Source of the DNA: Kitasatospora sp. MMS16-BH015
GTDB lineage: Bacteria; Actinomycetota; Actinomycetes; Streptomycetales; Streptomycetaceae
DNA: 64,000 bases
Direction of reading: 5' to 3'
Assembly (NCBI RefSeq): GCF_002943525.1
Contig: NZ_CP025394.1
Span: 6,138,001-6,202,000 of the forward strand
Shown: one piece after another, positions 25,123-36,207 of the stretch
Layout: each line of letters opens with the position of its first letter
How positions within the stretch are numbered: position 1 is the stretch's first letter
Position numbers and translations under genes: made by a program
The notes under the pieces: generated by a model
The model's database searches: none
Told to the model about the DNA's origin: nothing
The model's input: only the letters and a program-made list of their open reading frames with translations

Positions 25123-25275
25123 CGTGCCGGGCCGGCCGAGGCCGCGGTGGGGTCAGGTCGGGGGCGGGGAGGGGTCGCTCGTACGGGTGGAGTCGGGCGC
25201 CGCTGACGTCGCCTCAGGTGATCGGCCGACTACGCTGGGTCGGTTCCCTGTCGTCGAACCAGCTTGGAGTGACCG

Positions 25276-26127
25276 GTGCAGCCCACCCCGGAAGTCAGGT
25301 CCCGCCGTCGCCGCCGGACGGTCGCCGTGGCGCTGCTCGCCGCGCTGCCGGGCCCGCTGCTCGCGCTCGGCGCCGCCGCACCGGCCCAGGCGCAGCGCCG
25401 GATCGTGGGCGGCCAGGCGGTGCCGCTGTCCGCGCACCCCTGGGTGGTGGCCATCGCCAGCCGGCAGCAGTTCGGCGCGGCCCGGTCGGGCCAGTTCTGC
25501 GGCGGCACCCTGGTCACGCCGACCAAGGTGGTCACGGCGGCGCACTGCTTCTACGACGAGAGCGGCCGCCCGACCACCCGGCCCGGCCTGCGGGTGGTGG
25601 TCGGCCGGCAGGACCTCACCCGGCAGGACGGCCGCGAGGTGACCGTCCGGTCGATCTGGGTGCACCCGCGGTACTCCTTCGCCAGCAACATGCAGGACGT
25701 GGCGGTGCTCACGCTGAGCCAGCCGCAGACCGACGTGCCGACGCTCGACCTGGTCGACCAGGGCGACGCGCAGCCGTACACGGCGGGCACCGAGGCCGAG
25801 GTGTACGGCTGGGGCGACACTCGGGGTGACGGGAGTTACGCGCCGAGCCTGCGCGGGGTGGAGGTGCCGATCGTGCCGGACGGGGCCTGTGCCTCGGCCT
25901 ACCCGGGCGGTGCTGCCAACGGCGGCTTCGACGCGCGGGGCATGGTCTGCGCGGGGGAGCAGCAGGGTGGCCGGGACGCCTGCCAGGGCGACAGCGGGGG
26001 CCCGCTGGTGGTGGCCGGGCGCCTGGTGGGCCTGGTCTCCTGGGGCACCGGCTGCGCCGAGGCGGCCCACCCGGGCGTGTACACCCGGCTCTCGGCGGTG
26101 GCCGACGCGGTGCGCGGCCAGTTCTGA
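25276..26127 (+). CDS. Secreted trypsin-like serine protease
   Basis: This 283-aa chymotrypsin-family (S1A) protease starts at GTG 25276, 6 nt after GGAG. The Arg-rich n-region and hydrophobic core end in AQA near residue 39, so the signal peptide is followed by only a few residues before the mature terminus IVGG (Ile43). The catalytic triad is His90 (TAAHC), Asp141 (MQDVAVL) and Ser240 (GDSGGP). Asp234, six residues before the Ser, gives specificity for cleavage after Arg or Lys. Six Cys residues can form the usual disulfides. It is an extracellular enzyme, like Streptomyces trypsins. It ends at a shared bidirectional terminator. Confidence 0.94.
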   Translation: MQPTPEVRSRRRRRTVAVALLAALPGPLLALGAAAPAQAQRRIVGGQAVPLSAHPWVVAIASRQQFGAARSGQFCGGTLVTPTKVVTAAHCFYDESGRPTTRPGLRVVVGRQDLTRQDGREVTVRSIWVHPRYSFASNMQDVAVLTLSQPQTDVPTLDLVDQGDAQPYTAGTEAEVYGWGDTRGDGSYAPSLRGVEVPIVPDGACASAYPGGAANGGFDARGMVCAGEQQGGRDACQGDSGGPLVVAGRLVGLVSWGTGCAEAAHPGVYTRLSAVADAVRGQF

Positions 26128-26248
26128 GGCCCGCGTGCTGCCGGCGGCAGGCCCGTCCACCGCGGGCGGGAAGCTCGTGCGCCGCTGACGGTCGGTCAAC
26201 CCGGCGTAGTCGGGTGACTCCACTGAGTGGCGCGCGGTGGATATGACA

Positions 26249-26289
26249 GAGCCGGGTGACAGCCCCTGGTGAGGGCTGCCACCCGGCTC
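26249..26289. terminator. Bidirectional hairpin between convergent protease and small zinc-protein genes
   Basis: 17-bp arms (26249-26265 and 26273-26289) with one mismatch and a 7-nt loop separate convergent genes ending at 26127 (+) and 26330 (-). Confidence 0.75.
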
Positions 26290-26329
26290 GACGCCTAGCT
26301 CGACTCAGCTCGCCGAGCGAGCCGCGAGG

Positions 26330-26560
26330 TCAGCGTTCGTCGTCGGGGGCGTGGGTGGCGACCGTGGTCAGACGGCCGCTCTCGTCCTGTATCTCGACGG
26401 CGATCTTCTTGAGTTCAGGCTCGAACTTCCGCCCGTGGTGGGCGCAGAAGAGCAGCTCTCCGCCGCTCGCGAGTACGACGCGCAGGTAGGCCTGGGCGCC
26501 GCAACGGTCGCAGCGGTCTGCCGCGGTCAGCGGGCTCGCAGGTGTCAGAACAGTAGTCAC
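26330..26560 (-). CDS. Small zinc-ribbon-like protein (DUF7455 type)
   Basis: This 76-aa protein starts at GTG 26560, 4 nt after AGAGG. A CDRC pair and a CAHH pair are spaced like a treble-clef or zinc-ribbon site, followed by a helical charged tail (KFEPELKKIAVEIQDESG). I recall the family as a highly conserved actinobacterial small protein near hrdB and parE, with no known function. Its strict conservation and metal-like site suggest binding to a nucleic acid or a protein complex, which is inference only. It is convergent with the protease gene and divergent from parE. Confidence 0.85.
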   Translation of the reverse strand: MTTVLTPASPLTAADRCDRCGAQAYLRVVLASGGELLFCAHHGRKFEPELKKIAVEIQDESGRLTTVATHAPDDER

Positions 26561-27139
26561 GTCGCCTCTTCTCTAGCTCGACGAGCTGTCGTACCAGGGT
26601 CAACATCCAACCAGGCCGAAAACGTTCCCGCTCGTGGCTTTTCTTCTCTGAGGATTCTGCTGTGTTGTTGCTGAGGACGTGCCCACGGCGTCGGTGGTTC
26701 ATGCCTGCCGATTCCGAGGGCGCCCCCGGGGCCTCGAACGCCCGATCGAGGCGACGGCCGAAGTCCGCGTAGCATAATCCTCCGCTGGGTTGGAGCATAA
26801 GCCCCACCACCGGCACCGGTAGCCTGCATATCGGCAGTTCCACCGCCTGTGCCGAGCGCTACGATCCGCCAGGACCCGTGGCGGGAGGTGGAGATGGCGC
26901 CCCGCGACCCTCGGAACCGGGGCGGGCCTTGTTCGCGCAGCGCGTACAAGTCGCACGGGGTCGAACCACCGCTGTCTCAGGCATCGGGAACACTTCGGGT
27001 GTCGGCGGAGCGTCCGGCACCGGTCGGCACCCCGCTGGGCGCGCCGGCCGTAACACTGATCGGAAGCACTGATCGAAGGGTGGTCCAGGACGATGGGATT
27101 GCGCACTGTGCGCGGGGCGGGGAGCGGGGAGGTGGCCCG
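26561..27139. other. 579-nt divergent region upstream of parE
   Basis: This lies between the small zinc-protein gene (-) and parE (+). No gene is supported: the long frames here are extensions of parE or antisense. AGCATAA occurs at 26771-26777 and 26793-26799, 22 bp apart (about two helical turns), in the only AT-richer part. CATAAT (26773-26778) could be a -10 element for the parE side. Confidence 0.5.
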
Positions 27140-29230
<2,091 letters not shown>

Positions 29231-29246
29231 CGGTCACGTTCGGCAC

Positions 29247-29278
29247 AAGGGCCCTCCACCCCCGGGTGGAGGGCCCTT
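29247..29278 (+). terminator. parE terminator
   Basis: A perfect 14-bp stem (29247-29260 with 29265-29278) has a 4-nt loop, 16 nt after the parE stop. Confidence 0.8.
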
Positions 29279-29396
29279 CCCGTTCCGGTTCAACCCTGGC
29301 TCCGATCCCCGGTGGAGCCGATCTCCGTAGCTTTGAGGGCGTCGGTACACGTCCCTCCGGCGCCCCCGGGCGCCTCCCACCCGTACGGAGCCCACC

Positions 29397-29885
29397 ATGA
29401 GCGGCACGTTCAACATCCTGGTCATCCTGGCGGTGACCGTGCTGGTGATCGCCCGTCAGCTCCGGGCCCGGCAGCTCGATTCGGAGAAGCGGGTCTGGCT
29501 GATCCCGCTGATCCTCGCCGTGCTCTCCCTGAGGGATCCGGCCCTCGTGGACCCTCACCACCAGCTGGCCGCCATCTGTCTGATAGCCGTCGGGGTGTTG
29601 GTCGAGATAGCCCTCGGCTCGGCCTGGGCCTGGACATCCCGGCTCTGGCAGGAGAGCGACGGAGCCGTCTGGGTCAAGGGCACCCCTGCCGCGCTCGCGG
29701 CCTGGCTCGGCATGATGGTGGTGCGCGGTGGTCTCTACGGCGTCGGCACGGCCCTGGGTGTGAAGCAGGGCACCAGTGACCTGCTGCTCGCCCTCGCCGC
29801 CCTCCTGCTGGTCCGCGGGCTGGTGCTGCGGTGGCGCGCCGACCGGCTGGTCGCGTCGTACCGTGTCCCTACCCTGATCGACTGA
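29397..29885 (+). CDS. DUF1453/CcdC-like membrane protein
   Basis: This 162-aa integral membrane protein has about four or five helices (residues ~3-20, 34-48, 57-75, 95-115, 125-145) and conserved-looking Arg residues near the first helix (RQLRARQL). ATG 29397 lies 8 nt after GGAG. The layout fits the DUF1453/CcdC-like family, whose role is not established. It is 9 nt upstream of a sensor kinase gene and almost certainly co-transcribed with it, so it may be an accessory of that two-component system. Confidence 0.75.
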   Translation: MSGTFNILVILAVTVLVIARQLRARQLDSEKRVWLIPLILAVLSLRDPALVDPHHQLAAICLIAVGVLVEIALGSAWAWTSRLWQESDGAVWVKGTPAALAAWLGMMVVRGGLYGVGTALGVKQGTSDLLLALAALLLVRGLVLRWRADRLVASYRVPTLID

Positions 29886-29894
29886 GAGGCCGCC

Positions 29895-31058
29895 GTGCGG
29901 ATGCAGACCTCCTGGGCCGACTGGCCGCCGCGGGCCGGGCTCTCCCGGGAGCGGGAGAGCCAGCCGCGTCGGCTGCTCTCGGTGCTGACCAGGCTGGTGC
30001 TGCTTGTGGTGGTGGTCTGGGGCACCTACGCACCGGGTCGGTTCACCGACTGGTGGGCGGCCGGGATCGGGGCCGGGATAGTCCTTTTCGGGGCGCTGTT
30101 CGCGGCCTACTTCCAGGCGACCCTGGCCCGCCGGCGGTCGGCGGCGGTCGGCCTGGCGGTGCTCCTGCTCGTGTTCGGCTGGGTGGCCAACTCGGTGGAG
30201 GCCTTCCTGCTGGCGGATCTGGTCTGGTGCACCCTGGCCGTCACCGCCCTGGTGCGGCTGCCCCTGGTGGTCGGCGCCCCGATCGCGGCGGCCTGCCTCG
30301 GCTCCTACGCGCTGGCCAGCTGGGAGAGCTGGATCAGCATCCTCGCCACCGTCGGCGGGCTCGCCCTGCTCGGCTACCTGCTCCGGCTGGACGCCGAGGC
30401 CGCCGGCGCCGCGCACCACATGCTCCAGCGGGAGCGGGCGGCCCGGGCCGCCGAGGCCGAGTCGGCGGCGCTGGCCGAGCGGACCCGGATCGCCCGGGAG
30501 ATACACGACGTGCTGGCGCACAGCCTCTCGGCGCAGCTGGTGCACCTGGAGGCGGCCCGGCTGATGCTGGACACCGGGGCCGAGCGCGAGCGGGTCCGGG
30601 AGCGGGTGGTGGCCGCCCGGCGGATGGCCCAGGACGGGCTGGCCGAGACCCGCCAGGCGCTCTCCGCGCTGCGCGGCGAGTTCGCGCCGGTTGGGGAGTT
30701 CCTGGTTGAGCTGACGCGCCGTGAGGGCGCCGAGTTCGCCATCGAGGGGGTGGCCCGGCCGCTGCCCGCCGAGACCGGCCTGGCGGTGAGCCGCACCGCC
30801 CAGGAGGCGTTCACCAACGTGCGCAAGCACGCCCCCGGCGCGCGGGTCTCGGTGCGGCTCGCGTACCTGGAGGGCGCCGTGGAGCTGGAGGTGCGCAACA
30901 CCAGGCCGCCGCGTGGCGCCGCTGCCCCGGGCCTCGCCGACGCGGGCAGCGGGTACGGTCTGCTGGGGATGCGCGAGCGGGCCGAGCTGCTCGGCGGTGA
31001 GCTGCTGGCGGGTCAGGAGGATGGAGGGTGGCGCGTGCTGCTGAGGGTGCCCGCATGA
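29895..31058 (+). CDS. NarL-type sensor histidine kinase
   Basis: This 387-aa membrane histidine kinase has about five to six hydrophobic helices in residues 28-165, then a short coiled-coil linker. The HisKA_3 dimerisation domain has the phospho-accepting His204 in AREIHDVLAHSLSAQ. The ATPase domain shows EAFTNVRKHAPG (N box) and GYGLLGMRERAELLGG (G box). There is no periplasmic sensor domain, so it likely senses a membrane-associated signal. GTG 29895 follows GAGAGG by 5 nt. It overlaps the response regulator gene by 4 bp. Confidence 0.93.
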   Translation: MRMQTSWADWPPRAGLSRERESQPRRLLSVLTRLVLLVVVVWGTYAPGRFTDWWAAGIGAGIVLFGALFAAYFQATLARRRSAAVGLAVLLLVFGWVANSVEAFLLADLVWCTLAVTALVRLPLVVGAPIAAACLGSYALASWESWISILATVGGLALLGYLLRLDAEAAGAAHHMLQRERAARAAEAESAALAERTRIAREIHDVLAHSLSAQLVHLEAARLMLDTGAERERVRERVVAARRMAQDGLAETRQALSALRGEFAPVGEFLVELTRREGAEFAIEGVARPLPAETGLAVSRTAQEAFTNVRKHAPGARVSVRLAYLEGAVELEVRNTRPPRGAAAPGLADAGSGYGLLGMRERAELLGGELLAGQEDGGWRVLLRVPA

Positions 31059-31849
31059 CCGGGGCGGCGACCAGGGTGCTGGTGGTGGACGACCAGACGG
31101 TGGTCCGCGAGGGCATCGTGATGCTGCTGGGGCTGCTGCCCGGCATCGAGGTGGTGGCCGCGGCGGCGGACGGCGAGGAGGCGCTGCGCCTGGTCGAGCG
31201 CCACGAGCCGGACGTGGTGCTGATGGACTTGCGGATGCCCCGCTGCGACGGGGTCGAGGCCACCCGGCGGATCCGGGCCGAGCACCCCGGGGTGGAGGTG
31301 GTGGTGCTCACCACCTACGCCGACGACGACTCGCTCTTCCCCGCCCTCCAGGCCGGCGCCCGGGGTTACCTGACCAAGGACGCCGGCGGTGAGGAGATCG
31401 CCCGGGCCATCGCCGACGTGCGCTCGGGCGCGGCCGGTCTCTCCCCACAGGTGCAGCGGCGCCTGCTGGAGCGCCTCTCCGCTGCCCCGACCGCGCCCCC
31501 GGCCGCCCCGGCGGCCACGTCCCGCTCGGTTCCGTCGGCCCAGCCCGGCCCCGCCGAGCTCCCGGACGGCCTGACCGCCCGGGAGGCCGAGGTGCTCGCG
31601 CTGATCGCCGAGGGCCTCTCCAACACCGAGATCTCCCAGCGGCTCTACGTGAGCCCGGCCACCGTGAAGACGCACATCAACAACCTCTTCGCCAAGACCG
31701 CCGTCCGCGACCGGGCCCAGGCCGTGGCCTACGCCTTCCGGCACGGCATCGGCATCGCCCCCGGCCCCACCCCCGCGCGCCGCCCCGGCTCCGGTCCCGC
31801 CCCGGGGCCCGCTTCCGGCCTTGGAAACAGCGGCCTCACCGGCAACTAA
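31055..31849 (+). CDS. NarL/LuxR-type response regulator
   Basis: This 264-aa response regulator has a receiver domain with acidic pocket VVDDQ, phospho-acceptor Asp58 (VVLMDLRMP), Thr in VVLTTYA and the KD pair in YLTKDAG. A Pro/Ala linker leads to the LuxR-type helix-turn-helix (LTAREAEVLALIAEGLSNTE, then YVSPATVKTHINNLFAKT). The C-terminal ~30 residues are a Pro/Gly-rich tail. The start ATG 31055 overlaps the kinase stop (ATGA). It is the cognate partner of the upstream kinase. The regulon is unknown, but the symporter operon behind it is an obvious candidate target. Confidence 0.94.
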   Translation: MTGAATRVLVVDDQTVVREGIVMLLGLLPGIEVVAAAADGEEALRLVERHEPDVVLMDLRMPRCDGVEATRRIRAEHPGVEVVVLTTYADDDSLFPALQAGARGYLTKDAGGEEIARAIADVRSGAAGLSPQVQRRLLERLSAAPTAPPAAPAATSRSVPSAQPGPAELPDGLTAREAEVLALIAEGLSNTEISQRLYVSPATVKTHINNLFAKTAVRDRAQAVAYAFRHGIGIAPGPTPARRPGSGPAPGPASGLGNSGLTGN

Positions 31850-32021
31850 CGCCCCGTCACCTGATTGGCCCTCACCTGTCTGAGTGAAGAGCGGGATGCT
31901 GGCTCGCAACGCCAGGGCGCGCGCCACCATCCTGGTCCGGACAGGTGCGTCCGGAAACGACCTCTCCGGCGCCTACACCGACGCCCGCGCCCCCACGGGC
32001 CGTCCCGGTACAGGAGCAGCA

Positions 32022-32501
32022 TTGGCACAGCAGGAGAGGTTCGACTGGTGGGTCGCCAAGCCCGTCGGCCGGGCCGTGGTCCGGTCGACGGCGAAGGCCC
32101 GCCCGGCCGTCCCCGCGCCGCGCGCGGTGGCGGCCCCGCCGCCCGCCGCGCCCCCACCGCCGCCCCCCGCCCCCGTCTCGACCACCGACGCCGCCGAGGT
32201 GTACCGGACGGTCCAGGCCAGTGCGGCGTTCCAGGAGATCCGGCGCAGCTACCGGGGGTTCGTCTTCCCCGCCAGCGCCGCCTTCCTCGGGTGGTACCTG
32301 CTCTACCTCGCCGCCCAGACCAGCGCCCCCGAGCTGATGCGCTACCGACTAGCCGGCCCGCTCAACGTGGCGTGGCTGGCCGGGCTGCTCCAGTTCGCCT
32401 CGACCTTCCTGCTGACCTGGCTCTACGCCCGGAACGCCCGTACCAAGCGCGACCGCGCCGCCCTCGGGCTGCGCTGGGACACCCAGGACCAACTCCGATG
32501 A
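32022..32501 (+). CDS. DUF485 membrane protein
   Basis: This 159-aa protein starts at TTG 32022, 5 nt after AGGAG; ATG 31884 has no ribosome site. An N-terminal segment (residues ~15-60, Pro/Ala-rich) precedes the DUF485 domain with the motif VQASAAFQEIRRSYRGFVFP and two membrane helices (about 75-95 and 115-137). DUF485 proteins are nearly always encoded directly before acetate-type sodium/solute symporters, as here, with a 4-bp overlap (ATGA). The role is probably accessory to the symporter. Confidence 0.88.
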   Translation: MAQQERFDWWVAKPVGRAVVRSTAKARPAVPAPRAVAAPPPAAPPPPPPAPVSTTDAAEVYRTVQASAAFQEIRRSYRGFVFPASAAFLGWYLLYLAAQTSAPELMRYRLAGPLNVAWLAGLLQFASTFLLTWLYARNARTKRDRAALGLRWDTQDQLR

Positions 32502-34180
32502 CCCTCACCCTCCTCCTGCCGCCCCCTGCGGCCGGGTCCGCCGCGACCCCGCCGCCGCCCGCCCAGCTGGGCCCGGTCACCTCGGGCGAGCACCACAGTC
32601 TCGCCGTGGCGCTGTTCGCCGTGGTGGTGCTGGTCACCCTCGGCATCACCCTCTGGGTCGGCCGCCGGGGCCAGGCCGCCGAAGACTTCTACGCCGGCGG
32701 CCGCGACTTCACCCCGCTCCAGAACGGCTTCGCCCTCTCCGGCGACTACCTCTCCGCCGCCTCCTTCCTCGGCGTCACCGGTCTGATCGCGCTCTACGGC
32801 TACGACGGCGTGCTCTACAGCATCGGCTTCCTGGTCGCCTGGCTGGTGGTGCTGATGCTGGTCGCCGAGCTGGTCCGCAACTCCGGCCGGTACACCCTGG
32901 CCGACGTGCTGGCCCTGCGGATGCGTGAGCGCCCGCTGCGCGCCGCCGCCGGCAGCGCCAGCGTGGTGGTCACCCTGCTCTACCTGATCGCCCAGATGGT
33001 CGGCGCCGGCAGCCTGGTCACCCTGCTGCTGGGTACCAGCAGCGGGCAGGCCAAGACCTGGACGATCGTCGGGGTCGGCGCCCTGATGATCATCTACGTC
33101 ACGGTCGGCGGCATGAAGGCCACCACCTGGATCCAGATCGTCAAGGCCTTCGTGCTGATCGTCGGCGCCGTGCTGCTCACCGTGCTGGTGGTGGTCCGCT
33201 TTCAGGGCAACCTCGCCGAGCTGCTGCGCAGCGCCGCCCACGGCAGCGGCAAGGGCCAGGCCTACCTGGAGCCCGGCCTCAAGTACGGGGCCAGCCTGAC
33301 CAGTCGGCTGGACTTCTTCAGCCTGGGCCTCGGCCTGGTGCTCGGCACCGCCGGCCTCCCGCACATCCTCTCGCGGTTCTACACCGTGCCCACCGCCCGG
33401 GCCGCCCGCCGCTCCACGATGTGGGCGATCGGCATGATCGGCGGCTTCTACCTGATGGCCATCGTGCTCGGCCTGGGCGCCACCGCCCTGGTCGGCGCCA
33501 AGGCGGTCAAGGCCGCCAACCCGGCCGGCAACACCGCCGTCCCGCTGCTCGCCCTCGACCTCGGCGGCGGAGCCGGCAGCACGGCGGGCGTGGTGCTCTT
33601 CGCACTGATCTCCGCGATCGCCTTCGCCACCATCCTCGCCGTGGTCGCCGGTCTCACCCTGGCCGCCTCCGCCGCCTTCGCCCACGACCTCTACGCCCGG
33701 GCCTGGCGCCGGGTCGGCCGCCGGGAGCCCACCGAGCGCGAGGAGCTGGTGGTGGCCCGGGCCGCCGCGGTGGTGATCGGCGCGCTGGCGATCGTGCTCA
33801 GCCTGTTCGCCCAGCAGCTCAACACGGCCTTCCTGGTCGGTCTGGCCTTCGCCGTGGCCGCCTCGGCCAACCTGCCGACCCTGCTCTACAGCCTGTTCTG
33901 GAGCCGCTTCACCACCCGGGGCGCCGTCTGGTCGGTGTACGGCGGCCTGGTGCCCGCCGTGCTGCTGGTGGTCTTCTCCACCGTCGTCTCCGGGGCCAAG
34001 ACCTCGATCTTCCCGGGCGTGGACTTCCACTGGTTCCCGCTGGAGAACCCCGGTCTGGTCTCCATCCCGCTCGGCTTCCTGGCCGGTTGGGTCGGCACCG
34101 TCACCTCCCGGGAGATGGCCGACCCGGACAAGTACGCCGAGTTGGAGGTCCGTTCCCTCACCGGCGCCGGCGCCGCCTGA
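32498..34180 (+). CDS. Cation/acetate-type symporter (SSS family)
   Basis: This 560-aa secondary transporter has about 13 membrane helices. Family segments include EDFYAGGRDFTPLQNGFALS, GDYLSAASFLGVTGLIA, LADVLALRMRERPLR, TVGGMKATTWIQ and GLPHILSRFYTVPTARAARR. These match ActP-like sodium/solute symporters, which import acetate, propionate or pyruvate. The N-terminal ~30 residues are Pro-rich, and the protein is preceded by its usual DUF485 partner. ATG 32498 overlaps the upstream stop. It ends at a bidirectional hairpin shared with the convergent ABC operon. The exact substrate cannot be told from sequence alone. Confidence 0.88.
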   Translation: MTLTLLLPPPAAGSAATPPPPAQLGPVTSGEHHSLAVALFAVVVLVTLGITLWVGRRGQAAEDFYAGGRDFTPLQNGFALSGDYLSAASFLGVTGLIALYGYDGVLYSIGFLVAWLVVLMLVAELVRNSGRYTLADVLALRMRERPLRAAAGSASVVVTLLYLIAQMVGAGSLVTLLLGTSSGQAKTWTIVGVGALMIIYVTVGGMKATTWIQIVKAFVLIVGAVLLTVLVVVRFQGNLAELLRSAAHGSGKGQAYLEPGLKYGASLTSRLDFFSLGLGLVLGTAGLPHILSRFYTVPTARAARRSTMWAIGMIGGFYLMAIVLGLGATALVGAKAVKAANPAGNTAVPLLALDLGGGAGSTAGVVLFALISAIAFATILAVVAGLTLAASAAFAHDLYARAWRRVGRREPTEREELVVARAAAVVIGALAIVLSLFAQQLNTAFLVGLAFAVAASANLPTLLYSLFWSRFTTRGAVWSVYGGLVPAVLLVVFSTVVSGAKTSIFPGVDFHWFPLENPGLVSIPLGFLAGWVGTVTSREMADPDKYAELEVRSLTGAGAA

Positions 34181-34205
34181 CGGCCGGGCGGCGTGACCGC
34201 CGAAG

Positions 34206-34238
34206 CCCCCGGGCGCGATGGGGGACCACGCCCGGGGG
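34206..34238. terminator. Bidirectional hairpin between symporter and ABC operons
   Basis: A perfect 10-bp stem, CCCCCGGGCG/CGCCCGGGGG (34206-34215 and 34229-34238), lies between convergent genes. Confidence 0.65.
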
Positions 34239-34253
34239 TGTCTCGACGGTCGG

Positions 34254-35315
34254 TCAGCCGGCCTTCTTCACGAACTCGTCGGTGTAGGTCTTCGACAGGT
34301 CCACGGTGTGGCCCTTGACCGTGGGGTCGAAGGCCGAGAGCACGTTGAGCACCGTCTGCGGCCCGTCCGCGGGCATCAGCCCGTCGGGGGAGTACATGGC
34401 CTTCTCGTTCTCCAGGGCCTTCACGTAGGTGTCCTTGCCGACCCCCGCGTAGTAGTCGGCGGGCATCTGCTCGGTGATCTCGGCGGGGGAGTGCGCCTGG
34501 ATCCACTTCAGCGTCTTCACCAAGACGCCGGCCAGCTTCTGGACGGCCTCCGGGTTCTTCTGCACGTAGGCCGTGGTCAGGTAGAGGCAGGAGGACGGGT
34601 AGGTGCCGCCGAGCGCGGCCCGGGCGCCCTCGGCGGTGCGCAGGTCGATCAGCGGCCGGGCCAGGCCCTTCTGCTGCAGCATCGAGATGGTGGGCTCGGT
34701 GGTCATCCCGGCGTCGATCTGCTTGTTCTGCATCGCCGCGACGAAGGTGGAGCCCGCACCGACGGCGATCGAGGTGGCCTCGCCGGGCTTCAGGCCGCTC
34801 TTCTCCTCCAGGTACTGCGTCAGGAAGTTGGTGGAGGAGCCGAGGCCGGTGACACCGAGGTGGCGGCCCTTGAAGTCGGCCGGGGACTTCACCGAGTCGG
34901 CCAGGTCGGTGCGGACCATCTCCACCTCGCCCGGCGCCCGCAGCAACTGCACCACGGATTCGGTGGACTTGCCCTTCGACTGGAGGTCGATGGTGTGGTC
35001 GTAGAAGCCCACCACCGCGTCCACCTGTCCGGCCAGCATCGCCGTCTCGGCGTCCACCCCGGCCGGTTCGTCGGAGAGTTGGGCGTCGATGCCCGCAGCC
35101 TTGAAGTAGCCCAGGTCCTTGGCCAGCATCACGGGCAGGTAGATCTGCTTGTTGAGGCCGCCGACCATGATCTTGACGGTCAGTTCGCCGGAGTCGTTCT
35201 TCGCCGCCGGCTTCGCGGCGCCCCCGCCGCAGGCGGTGAGGGAGAGGGCGAGCGCGGTGGCCGCGAGGGCGGCGGTGGCGGCTCTGCGGGTGGTGGTGCG
35301 ACGGACCAGCGTCAT
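34254..35315 (-). CDS. NMT1/SsuA-type ABC substrate-binding lipoprotein
   Basis: This 353-aa lipoprotein has an Arg-rich n-region, a hydrophobic core and lipobox LTAC (Cys29). The mature part has the NMT1/SsuA-like fold pattern: KIMVGGLNKQIYLPVMLAKD, LGYFKAAGIDAQL, AMLAGQVDAVVGFYDH, GVTGLGSSTNFLTQYL. Such proteins bind sulfonates, nitrate, pyrimidine precursors, phthalate or similar compounds. ATG 35315 follows AAGGAG by 6 nt. It is the third gene of an ATPase-permease-binding-protein operon. Its neighbour is a CitA-type sensor kinase, which suggests an organic-acid ligand. Confidence 0.87.
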   Translation of the reverse strand: MTLVRRTTTRRAATAALAATALALSLTACGGGAAKPAAKNDSGELTVKIMVGGLNKQIYLPVMLAKDLGYFKAAGIDAQLSDEPAGVDAETAMLAGQVDAVVGFYDHTIDLQSKGKSTESVVQLLRAPGEVEMVRTDLADSVKSPADFKGRHLGVTGLGSSTNFLTQYLEEKSGLKPGEATSIAVGAGSTFVAAMQNKQIDAGMTTEPTISMLQQKGLARPLIDLRTAEGARAALGGTYPSSCLYLTTAYVQKNPEAVQKLAGVLVKTLKWIQAHSPAEITEQMPADYYAGVGKDTYVKALENEKAMYSPDGLMPADGPQTVLNVLSAFDPTVKGHTVDLSKTYTDEFVKKAG

Positions 35316-35346
35316 TGCGGGCTCCTTGGGTGGGGGTGGGGGAGGG

Positions 35347-36207
35347 TCAGATCCGGGCGGCGTGGCTGCCCGCCTGGTTGGGGCGCCAGCGCAGCACGCG
35401 CTTCTCGAAGCGCGTCACCAGCCATTCGGCGAGCAGCGCGAGGACGGCGATCACGACCGTCCCGGCGTAGATGCCGTCGGCGTTGAACGAGCCCTGGGCC
35501 TGGGCGATCAGCTGTCCGAGGCCGTACTGGGCACCGAGCATCTCGCCGACGATGGCGCCGATCAGCGCGAAGCCGAAGGCCGAGTGCAGGGAGGCGATGA
35601 TCCAGGTCATCGCCGAGGGCAGCACCACCTGGGTGGTGACGCGCCAGGGGGAGGCGCCCAGGATGCGGGCGTTGGAGATCAGGTTCTGGTCCACCTCCCG
35701 GGTGCCCTGGAAGGCGTTGAAGAAGACCGAGAAGAAGACCAGCACCGTGGCCAGCGCGATCTTGCCGCTGGGGCCGAGTCCGAACCAGATGATGAAGACC
35801 GAGCCGAGCACGATGCGGGGGATCGAGTTGGCCGCCTTGATGAACGGCGCCGCGATGTCCGCGAGCGCCCGGACCCGGCCCAGCGCGATGCCCAGCAGCA
35901 CCCCGGCCGCGGTGCCGATCAGGAAGCCGAACACCGTCTCCTGCATCGTCACGCCGATGTTGCGCCAGATCGACCCGGTCGCGGTGCCCTCGGTGAACCA
36001 GACCCGCAGCTGCTCGGCCACCCCGCTCGGCGAGCCGTAGGTGAAGGAGTCCAGCCAGCCCTGCGAGGCACCGAGCTGCCAGCCGCCGAGCACCAGCGCC
36101 ACCAGCGCCAGCTGGGCGGCCAGCACCAGGAGCCGGCGCCGCCGCAGCCGGATCCGGGCGGCCCGGAGCAGGGCGGTCTCGTTCAGGGGGACGGAGAGGA
36201 CGGTCAT
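35347..36207 (-). CDS. SsuC/TauC-type ABC transporter permease
   Basis: This 286-aa permease has about six membrane helices. The coupling segment is NARILGASPWRVTTQVVLPS, and PFIKAANSIPRIVLGSVFIIW is typical of nitrate/sulfonate/taurine permeases. ATG 36207 follows AGGAG by 7 nt and overlaps the stop of the upstream ATPase gene (ATGA). It works with the flanking ATPase and binding lipoprotein as an importer. Confidence 0.9.
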   Translation of the reverse strand: MTVLSVPLNETALLRAARIRLRRRRLLVLAAQLALVALVLGGWQLGASQGWLDSFTYGSPSGVAEQLRVWFTEGTATGSIWRNIGVTMQETVFGFLIGTAAGVLLGIALGRVRALADIAAPFIKAANSIPRIVLGSVFIIWFGLGPSGKIALATVLVFFSVFFNAFQGTREVDQNLISNARILGASPWRVTTQVVLPSAMTWIIASLHSAFGFALIGAIVGEMLGAQYGLGQLIAQAQGSFNADGIYAGTVVIAVLALLAEWLVTRFEKRVLRWRPNQAGSHAARI

